64,000 nucleotides of DNA from Dasyornis broadbenti (lineage: Eukaryota > Chordata > Aves > Passeriformes > Dasyornithidae). Numbering within the stretch: position 1 is the first letter of the stretch; each line of letters starts with the position of its first letter. The translations under genes were made by a program, and so were the position numbers. Below, piece by piece: positions 36,226-48,017 of the stretch. Under the pieces are notes generated by a model. The model saw nothing but the letters and a program-made list of their open reading frames with translations. It ran no database searches and was not told where the DNA came from. The DNA lies in contig VZRN01006818.1 of NCBI GenBank assembly GCA_013397935.1, positions 3,471,674-3,535,673 of the forward strand. The letters are read 5' to 3'.

Positions 36226-36830
36226 GTGAACAGAGCAAAGTCAGGTATCTCTGGCTGGGATGTTCTCTAATAATGGTCACACAAATTGCTAAATTGATCT
36301 CCATGATAGAAGTGAAAACCAATGTTGCTTGACAGTAGACTTCAGCTAATTTCCAGCATTTAAGTTGTGCAAAACCCTCCAAATTTCTCATATTTTTTTT
36401 TACTCACTGACAAAATTATTATTTGAAATGGTTGTTAAATTGAAGCAATTTTTATAATTGCTTCTGTTGCAAAAAGCACAGGTAGATTATATCCAAGCTC
36501 TGGAACTTGGAAATTGCTTCTAAGACAAATCTACATAGCTTCTTCATCAAGTAAGAATCTTCATTAGTGCTTCAGTGGAAGTGATGAACTTTTCTTGTTT
36601 CTAAGCCATTTCCCCAAGTTTTCTTTGAAATCAAATGTAGCATTTAAGAGCATTCACCTGAATGAGTTAACTGGAGACCTTTGTCCTTGAAAATTAATCT
36701 GCTGACACTTCTGCCTTTCCTTTTGTAAATGTTAAAATTGAAAAAGCAAGTGACATTAACACATTGAAAAATGTCTTTATTAATTAGTTGCTGAAGCATT
36801 TGAATGTTAAAGAGATCTTGCCTCTTACAG

Positions 36831-36884
36831 CAAGCTAATAGTCGTTTGCCATCAATAAAACCAGTCCTGCTAAAATACAGCAAG
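36831..36884 (+). pseudogene. MYRFL: MYRFL exon, juxtamembrane linker (probable)
   Basis: A 54-bp exon with a strong CTCTTACAG acceptor and GTGAGT donor at 36885. It encodes QANSRLPSIKPVLLKYSK, resembling the basic linker before the membrane helix of MYRF. Its phase joins the exon at 37601. It does not match the two-base carry-over from the exon ending at 36225, so a short exon is missing between them or this junction has also decayed. Confidence 0.7.
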
Positions 36885-37600
36885 GTGAGTGAAATTAAAT
36901 CCTCACCTGAGTCATTCATTGTGATTTGTTTTCACTTTCTCTTGCCTGTATCATGGTATAGAAAATCCCTTGTCACAGGGATTGTATGAGTGTGGAAATA
37001 CACGTTGACCTTTTCCAAGACAGTTTTTCTAGGCTGCCAAGTCCTGTTATTTAAGATGAACCAGTGCTCATTTGCATATCTTGCTTCTGCCAGTGCCAAA
37101 GAGCAAGGGAAAATAAAAGGTCAAATATTCTTTGTACCATAATGACAGTCAAATGCACCATCATCTAAGGACATCCTATGTGTTTGGAAAGCGCCTTTTT
37201 TCTGTATTTATACCAGTACTGGTTTAGCAGGGTTTGAGCACATACTGAAAGCTGCTGAGCTTGTAGTTCTGTCCACTACTTACTGAGTTGTTAATTTGAT
37301 TTTGAAATGCTTCAAAAGTATGAAAAATGGCAGGAAGAAAGGGCAAGGAGCTGTTATTTTTAGCTATCCTTTCTTCCTCTGTAATGTTTGTGTCCCCAGA
37401 CTATCAACAATGCACCGTGCACTCACAGTCTTAGGGACCCGTTCATTACTGAAGTTTTTCTCTGTAGATGTTGATCCCTGTATAAGGGTGACTGTGAAGG
37501 AAACGAGGGTGATGTAAAGTCAGACGAGTGTAGTATTTCTTAATGTACTAGCAGTACCTTAGATATACGCCACTTAAATTAGCCTAACATTTTTCCTTAG

Positions 37601-37686
37601 GTGTGTTTGTTAAAGACCAAAGAATCTTGCTCCATGAAGATTTTCCAGGTGACTGTAATAGCTTTGGTTGCTATTATGTCACTATG
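37601..37686 (+). pseudogene. MYRFL: MYRFL exon, start of transmembrane helix
   Basis: Read in the frame set by the previous exon, it encodes VCLLKTKESCSMKIFQVTVI followed by ALVAIMSL. The hydrophobic run VTVIALVAIMSL corresponds to GTIIALVVVMAFS of MYRF. The acceptor is TTCCTTAG at 37593-37600 and the donor is GTAAGA at 37687. A longer open frame starting at 37603 is in the wrong phase and is a shadow. Confidence 0.8.
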
Positions 37687-40600
37687 GTAAGAATTAACAA
37701 CAATTTGACTGGTTTCTCCCTTCCCCTTTCTACTTATCTGAAAGAATATAGCACTTTTTTTCTTCTTTTCACCCTTCCTACTCAAAGAGCGCAATGTATT
37801 AAAATTAACAATGAATATGCCTGGTAATATTGTCAAGTTGAAACCATTGTATAAAAGTGAGGTACTCATGTGATGGACACACAACTGGTCTCTCTACATG
37901 TCACAATGTATGGTGCACCTTGACTGTACCTCAGTGGCTTGTACTACAGGTACAAAACTGGAATTGGCATGTTTTATGCAATCATTCCATGTCTAAGAAC
38001 TATTTCGGAGTGATTCCGTTGTGTGACATAATACTCTTCCTACCTTGGCCTTGGGAACAGTCCTGCACCACAGGTGATAAAGTGAGGTGAAACTGGGGAT
38101 GGAAGCAGTTCAATCTCTGAAGTACCAGTGTCCGGCAGGGCAGGCATTAGCAATTGCTGTGACACTCTCAGCATGAGCTGTTTCGGTGGGACTCACTCAC
38201 TGGCCATTCTTTACACTGCAGACAAGCTGTGTGTAAGTGGTCCTCGTGATTCTTGTGATTAGTACTGCAGTAAGCCCTGTGGCAGATATAGCTCAATATC
38301 AGTGCTTTCAAGATGTCATACCTAAGTGATTAGTATTGCTCTGAAGCCTGAAAGTGTTGATTAATTAAAAAGACATTAATCTCATTTATAAATGAGACAA
38401 TTGTGGATGGATGAAAATGAAATATGAAAACGTTCTAGCCCCAGCTGGCTGCTTCTGATATTAGGTGGAAAGAAAAGATCAGAATAAACACAATGTATTA
38501 CCTTCTCAAGGTCCTATGCTCCAAATAGCATTAAGTGTGGATTCAAGAGTGAAAAATCAGCACAGTACACAAGCCACTGAAAGATTTCAGTTCAGCATAA
38601 GTTTAATGAACCCGAATATATCCCCAGATGGAAGGTAACAATATCAATATGAAATTCAAACAAAGGGAAAACCAACAAACTGTTTAATGTAGCTGTAGCC
38701 AAGATAAATGAAAAGAAAAATATTTTCAGAACAAAAAGCTAAGAGTTAAATATGGGGAATAATCAAGATAAAAAGTGGATACTTTAGAATCAGCTGATTA
38801 GTCTGATTCATGGAAAGGCAGAACTGTTTGAAATTGCAATTGAATTAAATACTAATTTAGGAGTTCACATTTAACAGATCTTTTGCTGTTCCATGATATG
38901 ATACCTGAATTTGGTGGGTGAAGACTACTACCGAGTCCATCTGTTGTAGCTCCTTATCCTTTGCATCCCAGATTTGTTGAGGAAAGGCTGTTTCAAGTAG
39001 AAACAGCAGCACGCATAAGCAAGACAAAATTTTTGTTAAACAAAAACTCAGCATATCTTTTTGTTGTCTAGCTCAATGTGGCCTTTTTTCCTCATACTTT
39101 CTTTTAACTGATTTCTCTGGAGGATTTAGGCTTTTGAACTTTCTTTGTTTTCAGTGGAACTGAGGAATGTGAATACCCTTCAGCATCTGCGCCTTTTCTG
39201 CTCTCTGTTTCCATGGTATTAGTGCCCATTGCTCTCTCCTTAATGTTGTGTCACCAATAACAGGAGCTGTCCTTACTTCCTCTTACAGTGTTGTTTCTCC
39301 CAGTGTCTCTCCCCTCACAATAAAAGGTTGGTGAGGGCTCCTGCTGAATTTTGGCCAGCCTCATGCATTCACATTTATTGCCTTCAGATGGTAGTTACCA
39401 GATGGATAGTACAGTAACACCACCATGAGAAATCATCAGCAGATTTTTCCCACACTGCTTACAGAATATTACAACTCACTTGAATAAAAACCAGAAAGTG
39501 TTTGGGGTGGGGGGGCAGGGGAAGGATACCACATTTATTGGATGAGCTTTTCTTAATCTTATCTGAAGATGATGGTTTTCCTCATTACATACATGTCATA
39601 CTTGTACTTTTATATTTGTTATTGAATTGGATCTTCACACCCCACATGAGCCCTCAGAGTTACTGTATGTAAAAGAGTGGAATTTTATTTAGAATTTATT
39701 GCGGGTTGCTGTGGTGCCTTTTGGTAACTCTTGGTTTCCTTAATTGGCACCTCGCACTCCAAATTTAGATTGCAACAGCTTAAAGGACAATGAAATTGTA
39801 ATTTTATGATGAGTAAAAACCCAAGTGAAAGTAGAATTCTTTGCTGGTTACTGACTCAGTTCAAAGTAGCTGAAATCTTAGTGTTGTAAATCTGTCTTTA
39901 TCCTGGTTTTTGTACAAAATTCTGATGCTGCTTAATGCTTTCTTCCATCATCTGCAAAAGAATCACAGTTTTAAATGTTTAGTAATTCAGAGGTTTTAAT
40001 AAATATTCCTGCCAACACTTGCATGGCTGAGCTGTTTTATCTACATGAAGTAATATTTTACCTCTGCTAATGAATATAGGCTTTCCTACAGAATAGTTCT
40101 CTGTTAGTGAAAATACAAAATTACAGCATTTAATGCATTGCTATAGCATATCTGGACTATTAAGAGATATCAGGAGAAAATGAAGGTGTGACAATTAGTT
40201 TGTGAATTAAAGGGAGGAATGAGGGGATGAATGGGCTTTTATTAGATCTACCCCAAGATGACTGTACATATATAAGTGATTGCATGTGTTCAGTAGCCAT
40301 TTTTCTAGGTGTGTGGAACAGTACAATGAAATGGGAAAGCAGATGACTACTAAATGCAGCAGTTACTGCCAAAGCTGGCAGAACTTGTAGATCTGTATGA
40401 TAAGCTGGTAAATAGAAAAGGGATTCAGCGAATAGCTGACTGCAGTATGAGAGATTCATAAAAAAAACACAAAACAGATTAAAATCCCAAAGATGATTTT
40501 GTATTACGTTGCTTCTGGGCCCTTGGATTCCAGTTGTTAATGTTGCTCCAAGCTCTTGGTCACCTACTAGCATGAAAAAAGTCTGGATTTTCTTATTTCC

Positions 40601-41660
40601 CAGTACTGAAATGAAATCCAAATCTGGAATGAATAAGAAAACAATAGGGTGAATCCTATACAAACAGGCTGTCATGTTTCAGTCTCAGAAATAATGCATT
40701 TTGATCCTTCCTTCCTATCTTGAAACAGTCATTATGAAATCAGAAGGTTTCCTTTGGAAAACATGGGAATGGAGTATTTTGGTATTCTAGAAATGGTATT
40801 CGATGAAGCATGTTACTTTAGGCAAGATCAGCATTTCCCAGTGCCAATTTACTGGTGACATGTCTCTGACCAGATTCTTAGCTGGCAATTTGTGTAGAAG
40901 CACATGAATAGCACCAAACCATTTCCCATGGGTTTGAAGGGCCATTTGCCTTCCCCAGGTTGCACTACGCGATGATTATTCAAAAGACCTGTAAAGTTCA
41001 CTTTTCTGGAGAAGTGTTGAGAAAATTAACAGAATAAGAAATAAAAAAAGAAGTCATCAGCTTGTATTACCTAGCCTAGTTTGATGTTTGAAGTTACATA
41101 AGTGACATCAGTGAACATGGTGGTCGTGTTAGAGCCATGTATTAATTTGGTCATGCATCCTTTCTCTGAAGTACTGGCTCAGTCTTCAGTATCTTAACAC
41201 CATACATTCAAAAATCTAAGTTGTTCCCCCAGCCTATATTTGCATGCCAGATGCCTATAATTACTAATGCCATTTTCTCACCAATAAGAAAGATGTGTCT
41301 TTATGATCATATTTGTGCTGAAGTGCCTGGCCACATATTGACTTTTGCTTTGGCTCTCTGTTGTAGAAATTGGTGATGTTCTCTGTGTGTGATGAAGTCT
41401 TTTCTATTAGGCTATTTTTTGGAAATGTTTTTGATAGCCTATGGATTTCAGAAGCTTGTTACTTGCTATCTGCAAATGTAATTTGACTGTGTATATCTAC
41501 TGACTAGAGGTGTTTTATAGTTTAAAGATTTCTCTTGTGGTTATGCATGTCTTTATTCTAGAGATAATTAATGAAATATCTCCCAATTTTATACTCATAC
41601 TTTCTGTTACAATTGTGCAAGGCTAATTTGGGGGATGTTTTTACATATATCCTTTCACAG
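37687..41660 (+). other. MYRFL intron interval, with rest of transmembrane exon not securely placed
   Basis: A 4-kb interval in which an exon completing the membrane helix should lie. One weak candidate at 39289-39326 is listed separately. No repeat family is recognised. Confidence 0.55.
39289..39326 (+). pseudogene. MYRFL: Candidate MYRFL exon, end of transmembrane helix (doubtful)
   Basis: TCTTACAG at 39281-39288 is followed by bases that, with the carried TG, read CVVSPSVSPLTIK. The VVS-x-S spacing recalls VVSMSTLY of MYRF. A 38-bp exon would satisfy the phases on both sides. However, the donor at that point is GTTGGT, which is poor. A strong GTGAGG lies four bases further on but breaks phase. 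I give this as the best candidate only. Confidence 0.25.
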
Positions 41661-41735
41661 GAAACAAAAGTGACATGTTACCTGAACAAGATCCAGTTAA
41701 AAAACCTAGTGGAACACCTGATCGTGAAAATGACT
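41661..41735 (+). pseudogene. MYRFL: MYRFL exon, lumenal linker
   Basis: A 75-bp exon with a CTTTCACAG acceptor and GTAAGT donor at 41736. In the frame required by the next exon it reads NKSDMLPEQDPVKKPSGTPD followed by REND. It ends with one base of a Trp codon that the exon at 44289 completes. It is a polar linker with no domain of its own. The other open frame across it is a shadow. Confidence 0.7.
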
Positions 41736-44288
41736 GTAAGTCCTATATTTAAACAAACAAAAAAAAAAATTTAAAATGCATACTTTTATAACTTTCAAGA
41801 TCTACTTTTAGGGTTGGAATTCTCCTTCTGAAATTTAGAGAAGTTTCAGATATAACTCATCATTATAGAGAATTAGCACTTGTGACTCTAGTTCCTGTGA
41901 ACCACAGGAAACCTGTGATTCACTGTAATTTTCAGTTTATTCTTACATCTTCATCAGATTTTTATAGACATTCTGACTGCCCTTTCTAGAGAGTTCTTAG
42001 GCTTGGCTTCAGATACAACAAAATGACAAGTGGCATTTTCCTTGACAGGGGCTAAAATCTTGTGCTTAAGGATATGAGTGTGATATTTGTGTGCAAGGAA
42101 TTCATGATACAGTGGATACAGTGTAAAGGAAGTGTTTGGGGTTTGCCGCATCTCACCTAAGGGATTAAAATGCCAGCTGCTGAAAGGGGCCATCTCTACC
42201 TTCAGATCCTGACACTGTCTCCTTCAGAGGACATGGAATGAAGTTCCTTGGCACAGGAATTTGGCTTGGTTTCAGGTTTCCATTTTAGAGACTGTGTACT
42301 GCTGCCAGAGCCAGTCTGGGCTGAAAATATTGATTTTTTAAATGTAAAGATGAGTATCTGCTGACTACATATGTTATAACAGCATGCTCTGGCATTCATT
42401 CAGTATGAGCAGGATTATGCCTTGTGTCTTTTTGGTTTATGTGGATCCTCAGTTTTAAGGCTTGTTTTTAAAAATAAATATTTGATTAAAGACTAGGCAA
42501 TATTTGCATGATAAAACACCTAGACACTAGCATGCACTTGAAACAGGGGAGGAATAGAACACAGGTTCTGCTTGTTGCCTGGATGTGCCCCAGTGGGATG
42601 CTCTGGGAAAGATCATTCCCTTTCTGAATTTTTTTTTGCATGGGTACACACACCTCAGACAAGATCCTCTGAGGCATCAGTATGTTCCATGTTGTAATGA
42701 GATGCTGTGTCATAGGGAAATGTTCTCCTGTGCTAGTTCTCTGAGATGAACATGCTCAATTTCCTTCTGTCACTTGTGGATATTTGCATACTGAAAATTA
42801 TGTATATACTACCACACAGACATTTTATTGTCACAGAACAAGTCAGCCTATACTCATCAAATTTCACTGCAAAATAAGGAATGGTTGCAGTAGACCAGAG
42901 GAACAGAAACACAAAACCAGTGTGTACAGAATGATGTGAAGAGCTTGAGCCTGCTGAACCAAGTCCTCCTTGTGCTTTCTGCACTACATTGCACAACTTG
43001 GTGAAGGGTCTGCATGGGAAGCTGTATGAGGAGCAGCTGAGGTCACTTGGTTTGTTCAGCCTAGAGAAGAGGGGACTGAGGGGAGACCTCCTAGTAGGCC
43101 ACAGCTTCCTCATGAGGGGAAGTGAAGGGGCAGGCACTGATCTCTTTACTCTGGTGGTCAGTGATAGGACCTGAGGGAACAGCATGAAGTTGTGTCAGGG
43201 GAGGTTTAGGCTGGATATTAGGAAAAGGTTCTTCACTCCGAGGTTGGTCAGGCACTGGAACAAGCTCCCTAGAGAAGTGGTCATGGCACCAAGGCTGCCA
43301 GAGTTCAGGAGGGATTTGGACAGCACTCTCAGATGCACGGTGTCCTGTGCAGGCTTTAAGAGTCGGACTCTGTAATCTTGTGGGTCCCTCCCAGCTCAGG
43401 ATTTTCTATAATTCTATGATTTTAAATCATGCAGGCCTTTCCCAAACTAGGCAGCATCAGCCTAGTTCCACTCAAAGGGATTAAACCTGTTCAACCCCTT
43501 GTGTTTTAGGGCCTTCCACAGCGCAGAAGGAAATGGTCTTGTTTTAGGAGTCTGAGATGCTGCAGGTTCTAACTCTGGGCCTGCACTGACTGGATGCTGG
43601 AGGTGTATCAGAAGAAATAAGCCTTTCAGGATGCAGCTCAGTGCAGTGATTCCTAGGCAGCTGTGAAAGCAGAAACTGAACTGCTGTGTTAGCACCCTGG
43701 TTCTTGCTGCCTATCTCTTCACAGTACTAATCTGCCTCAGGGGAAAACAATGGCTATACTCATCATCTGTATGTAGAATATTACAAAACTCTTGGACAAA
43801 CAAAAGGTCTTGCAAGTTCAAGGCACCATTTTATGAAGAAATTATAATATTCATTAAAGTTGGGTAGTTTTCTTGCACAGGAGATTAGAAACAAGTCTTA
43901 TTGCATTCCATGTGATTTCTCTCAAAAAGATAATATTTTTCAAGTTAATGATTACTTGAACGAGTATGGTTTTTAATACATTAAAATGAATATTGACACA
44001 TTTGTGTTCTGCTGGGGCTGCTATCCAAGTAGCTTTCAGTGTCTGCCCAAAAGAAAATGGTACGACGTTAGATTCCTAGAATATTTGTCCTTGCAAACTG
44101 AATAAGGATCTTATCTCCAATGGCAGAACGAAGGTAATCAACCAGAGACTTTTAACTGAGTGCTAATTTAGACCTGCAGCAAGTCCTGTAGTGGCAATCG
44201 AGGGAGTAGACTAACTGCAGTTTTGTTATGCTCTTATCTAAGATTTCTGAAATAATCAAGAATAAACCTTTGTTCTTAATATTTTTAG
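41736..44288 (+). other. MYRFL intron containing a CR1 fragment
   Basis: A 2.6-kb intron. The CR1 3' end listed separately is its only recognised element. Confidence 0.75.
42990..43424 (+). mobile_element. CR1-type LINE, 3'-terminal fragment
   Basis: The sequence follows the typical avian CR1 3' region: GGAGCAGCTGAGG, then TTCAGCCTAGAGAAGAGG, GGGGAGACCTCCTAG, GGTTTAGGCTGGATATTAGG, a CACTGGAACAAGCTCCC block, and finally the CR1 terminal octamer motif as TTCTATAATTCTATGATT. It is severely 5'-truncated and cannot move. Chance open frames in it at 42989-43375 are remnants of the LINE, not host genes. Confidence 0.93.
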
Positions 44289-44375
44289 GGATTGATACAA
44301 CAATCAGTTCCATACAGATTTGGAAACTCAGCAAAGTATTGACAATCACTATTGTAGTAAAAATCTTCAGTGCAG
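44289..44375 (+). pseudogene. MYRFL: MYRFL exon, start of MYRF_C2 domain, with one-base deletion
   Basis: The exon has a TTTTTAG acceptor and a GTAGGT donor at 44376. Its entry phase completes a Trp codon from the previous exon, and it reads IDTTISSIQI. From about 44320 the frame must shift by one base to continue ETQQSIDNHYCSKNLQC, matching MYRF (TSIQ-[IV]-LEN, then a YC motif). A missing T in what should be a four-T run (ATTTTGGAA to ATTTGGAA) explains the shift. The exit phase fits the next exon only if the base is counted back. Confidence 0.87.
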
Positions 44376-44586
44376 GTAGGTGAATTGTTTTATTATGCTG
44401 TGGTGGAATAAAATCCCATTAATGTGGCCTGGCTGACTCCTGCTCGCAGTTATTTCCTCTAGCATGAAGGAGTCTTTGCTACCTTTTTATATTTTTTTCT
44501 GTTTAAATTTAAATGGAATTTCCATGTTTTGGAAAACATTTTTGTCCTTCTCAAAATCCTATGTGTATTACTGCAACCTTTTTCAG

Positions 44587-44661
44587 CTCCGGAAATTACA
44601 GCTATGTTATTAATGTTAACAAATACACACCCAAGGATGTAGAAATCTCACTGGTAATAAA
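44587..44661 (+). pseudogene. MYRFL: MYRFL exon, MYRF_C2 domain
   Basis: The exon encodes SGNYSYVINVNKYTPKDVEI followed by SLVI and a split Asn codon, matching the MYRF_C2 signature GN-[FY]-[ST]-Y-x-IP-V. The acceptor is TTTTTCAG at 44579-44586. The donor GTACAA at 44662 is chosen because its phase fits the next exon. The alternative GTAATA at 44654 does not fit. Confidence 0.85.
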
Positions 44662-45601
44662 GTACAATTGAAAGGAATACACCCAAAAGACAACAGCGGT
44701 TCATAATTTGATAGGCATTCTTGCCTGATGTCTGTTGTGACACAAATTTGTCATTTTCAGAAGAGTGGGATAAATCTATATGTAACTAAATTCTTAATGG
44801 AGACCTTTGGGTAGATTCCTTGCAGTAGCATAGCCCAATATCATTCTCAGCCCATGGAAAATTACACATGATGTTGGAGATACTGAAATCCAGAAGTCTT
44901 AAGCTTCTATCCTAATAAAAATCCTTTGAGCAGACATGTACGTGTGTATTGGCAGGATTGTGGCCTCTGGCCTAGGGATTTGATTTCTTTCATTGTAGAG
45001 AAACATTATTAGGAACATAACATGAGTAACTCCAGAGAGCACCTTTTTGGGGCCTGTTGTGCCAAGCCCTTTAAAAGGCAGATTCTTGTGCAGGAACTTC
45101 TGGTATCGTGTAAAATTGTGACTTATGGAATTAGCAGCAGACTTATTCCTCTCAGCAGGTATTTTCTTACCAAAAGCCTACCTTCACTGTGTTCTCCCAG
45201 AGAGAACAAATCTGTTATTTTGGAGTTTTATTCTGAGAAATGCCAGTGATAGCCAGAACAGCTGCCAAACAATCTGTCTGATGACGCTTCATGACTCCTG
45301 TCTCTCCAAGAAAGGACTCATCCAGTTTTTTCATCCTCAGTATTATCCTTGTCAACATCTGCCTTTTTCAGATAAGATGAAATATAACAGTACTCCTGAA
45401 GTGAATGCTTGTTTTCTACAGCCACTGAAAATTTGTCTTTTAAATGTATGCCATTATAATCTAATAGTACAGCCCTCCCTTACAGGGATCAATACATCAT
45501 ACTCAGAGTTTCACTGAGTATGAATTTATTTTGCGGTTTGGGGGCAACTAATTTTATTTTTAATAAAGTAATTTATCCTTATTTTTCTCTGTTTCTTGAA
45601 G

Positions 45602-45710
45602 CACCACAGAACCATTAATTATATTTCTCTGCAGAGTCACATTTGGAAATTATTGCTCCCAGTATTCTTCAAGCCAAAACAGTAGGAAGGATTTCCAAGG
45701 AACCACACAG
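45602..45710 (+). pseudogene. MYRFL: MYRFL exon, MYRF_C2 domain
   Basis: The exon starts after TTTCTTGAAG. It encodes TTEPLIIFLCRVTFGNYCSQ and YSSSQNSRKDFQGTTQ, corresponding to the MYRF segment with VVLC, a later Cys and QGT. The internal CTCTGCAG looks like an acceptor but lies inside the coding sequence. The donor is GTAAGA at 45711. The frame is intact. Confidence 0.87.
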
Positions 45711-47762
45711 GTAAGATTTTTGCAGCAATACTCTGGTTTGTGGGGATCATTTTCAGAAAACTAATGGCTGAAAAATTCTAATCTTTGTTACAGTACTAGA
45801 AATCCAATGGTACTTTGAGTCTGTCAGTCATGGCTGGCTTTGGCATGACCATAATTAGGTGTAATTTTTTGGTTGGAGTCAGTTTTCTGCTGACTTCTCT
45901 AAAAATCTATCCAGTGATTCTCTGCAAGGACAGTTTTGATTCTGCTTCAGCCTAAGTCACCACTATAGCTCATTATAACTCCAGAGATACTTCAGAAATG
46001 GGAATAATTTATCACTCAGAGCTTTAGGAGACAGAGTCCTCCAAGCTCTCATCTACTTTACAGTCTCCATTATTATCTTACGGCTAATGAATTCCAGTTT
46101 AAAAGTCTTGAATTTGCTGGTAACAATGGTAGTATTCCCCTTTATTTCTGTGTGAACAGGAGTTTACCAATAAATCCCTCTAGGGAAAATCCTTCATTTT
46201 AAAAGCAAAAATTGTTTACGTGTCATTCTCTGGATTGCCTCAATGGGGATAAAAGATGTTAAAACATGTTAGCTTTTCCCAGGGGGAAAAAAAAAAAAAA
46301 AAAAAAATTCGTGACAAGGTCTTGTTAATCTTTAAGCATCTCCAGTAAATTGATGAAGGCTTTAAACTTTCTTCAAGTTCCCTGGAAATACAAGACTCCT
46401 TCAAGGTCCTCATTTGTTGACATTTGTTTGGAAATGTTTATTCTGGCTAAAATGGTGGCAAAGGCAGTAGCAATGATAATAGCATTTCTGAACACATTAT
46501 AGGAGAAACATCCCTAAATTTGGAAGAAATTTAAGAGTCTTCTTTAGAATTCTGACCTATGCTGCCATACATAACATGTCCTTAATTGATTTTAATTTTT
46601 TTTTTTTTTGGTACTTTGTCAAATTAGAGCACTTGAGATACCTCCAATCTTATGCTGACTTTCTACTCAGCTTTTCAAATGTCCTTGCAAAAAGTTGCAG
46701 GTTTCTCTGTAACTGTGGTAAAGTCATCAGAAAGCCAAAAATTTTCAAGTTTTGACCTGTCTGCTGTAACTTCAACAGAACAGAAACTAAGTCAGACATA
46801 GAGAGTTTTGCAATGCAGAAATGCCCTTGAAGCTTACTGACAAAACTGGTCAAAGAGATTTCCTGTGTCAACGTGAAATCCACATCAAAAGACTAAAGCT
46901 AACTAGCCTCCAGCAGCAGTGAGCATTCAGATTTGATGTGACTCAGAATAGAAATGCTGCCTAGCTGAAGAGGTTTCTTTCAAGAGGGTTTTTCTAGGGA
47001 TTGGAAGGCTTATTCCCTACCAAAAGTCAGAACAGCAATCATTTGGACTCAGCAGTCCCACATAAGTTTTGTCATGTGAACATATCATCTCCAGCAGACA
47101 GGATGTCCAGAAAGTGAAGTGAGGAGAGAAAGATGGAGTTGAGACACTAAAAATAAAAGTTGCCATGGATCATTAGGTAAAAGAGAGGTGAGGATTGAGT
47201 TTTGTTTTATTCATTGTAGCATAAACGTTTCAGGTACAAAATACGTCATTTCACTTGTACATGGCAGAACACTTTAATGAAATATAGCATGAAACCTTAC
47301 AGGCGAAATACTGAATGAAGACACTACCCATATCTTTAGAATGTATAGAGGAACTTTTCTGTCTTCTGAGCACTACTAAAGCTGTCCCAAACTCAGCAGA
47401 ACTAACATTTGCTACTCTTACAACTTAAAGCTCTCAGGCCACCTGGCAGATCAGGAACAATCCCCAGTTATTGTGAGATTTGCTTAGAAAACAAGTGAGG
47501 GAATCCAGATATTCAGAGCCAGCTGAGTATCACTGGGAGTCAGATGTCTGCCAGTTCCCATGTGGAGCTGATCAGGGTAAACCCACATTTGCGGAGTTTA
47601 AAGTCACCACTAGGTCTTTAAATACTTTGACTATTGCTATGAAGGCTTGATATCATAATTACTTTGCACTGCATGAGTCAATTAAATATTTCCAGAGCCT
47701 AGCCTTCCCTCCAGGATCATGTGAAATAAGGTTATCTGATGTGTCTCTCATTTCTCACCCAG
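45711..47762 (+). other. MYRFL intron
   Basis: A 2.1-kb intron containing a 21-base A run at 46287-46307 and a T run near 46599-46609. No repeat family is recognised. Confidence 0.75.
46287..46307. repeat. A homopolymer run
   Basis: Twenty-one consecutive A residues after a GGGGG. It could be an old poly(A) remnant, but no retroelement body or target-site duplication is visible beside it. Confidence 0.9.
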
Positions 47763-47837
47763 GGATGCCAGCATGTTTGGGCTCTCCCTGTAGCTAAGCT
47801 GTGTGACAGCGCGTACTCTTTCAACGTAGCTGTGCCG
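47763..47837 (+). pseudogene. MYRFL: MYRFL penultimate exon, MYRF_C2 domain
   Basis: A 25-codon exon with a CACCCAG acceptor and GTAAGC donor at 47838. It encodes GCQHVWALPVAKLCDSAYSF followed by NVAVP, matching the MYRF segment RW-P, then a Y-x-F-x-VA block. The frame is intact. Confidence 0.9.
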
Positions 47838-47930
47838 GTAAGCCTTTGCAAACAACAACATAGCAAAAGTCATATAGCATTTGAACTGAAAGAAGTTCCC
47901 ATATGAATCTCCTTTATTTTTCTTCTTCAG

Positions 47931-48017
47931 GGCTTTGTTAGCTGCTCGACAGACCCTTATTTTGCTGGAATGTTTTTTACTGATTACTACTTCCACTTTT
48001 ATTGGCAGTGTAACTAA
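47931..48017 (+). pseudogene. MYRFL: MYRFL last coding exon and ancestral stop codon
   Basis: The exon encodes GFVSCSTDPYFAGMFFTDYY and FHFYWQCN, then TAA at 48015-48017. This is the conserved C-terminus of the MYRF family (a TDYHFHFYRLC-like motif). The acceptor is TTCTTCAG at 47923-47930. No internal lesion is present. Confidence 0.93.

Larger units (their letters stand above)
13085..48017 (+). pseudogene. MYRFL: MYRFL locus, non-processed (unitary) pseudogene
   Basis: Myelin regulatory factor-like is a paralogue of MYRF. The family architecture, from the N-terminus, is an acidic/Pro-rich segment with a KKRK nuclear signal, an NDT80/PhoG DNA-binding domain, an S74-type intramolecular chaperone that trimerises and self-cleaves, a coiled coil, one transmembrane helix and a lumenal MYRF_C2 domain. 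Exons for all of these are present in order on the + strand, mostly with matching phases. The gene is nevertheless broken. In-frame stops lie at 24697, 24760, 27972, 28005 and 32946. There is a one-base deletion near 44320, no AG acceptor before the exon at 32862, and a Lys-to-Glu change in the cleavage dyad. Introns are retained, so this is not a retrocopy. Translation from the ATG would stop after about 128 residues, before the DNA-binding domain. Three short coding segments could not be placed (after 34094, after 36225 and after 37686). Confidence 0.88.

Noticed and set aside
37603..37827. A 74-codon frame starting MFVKDQRILLHEDF
   Set aside because: It is the wrong phase across the MYRFL membrane-helix exon. 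The frame set by the flanking exon gives the family motif.
39155..39257. A hydrophobic frame after TTGTTTTCAG as the missing MYRFL membrane exon
   Set aside because: It does not resemble the family motif, and its phases do not fit the next exon at any plausible donor.
42989..43375. Two open frames of 61 and 63 codons
   Set aside because: They are remnants of a CR1 LINE, recognised from the surrounding CR1 blocks.
45657..45710. A possible exon starting at the internal CTCTGCAG acceptor
   Set aside because: The upstream acceptor at 45601 keeps phase with the previous exon and gives the conserved LIIFLC segment. The internal AG is part of the coding sequence.
13085..48017. Processed retrocopy explanation for the MYRFL pseudogene
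   Set aside because: Introns and splice sites are present throughout and the position next to RAB3IP is the ancestral one.
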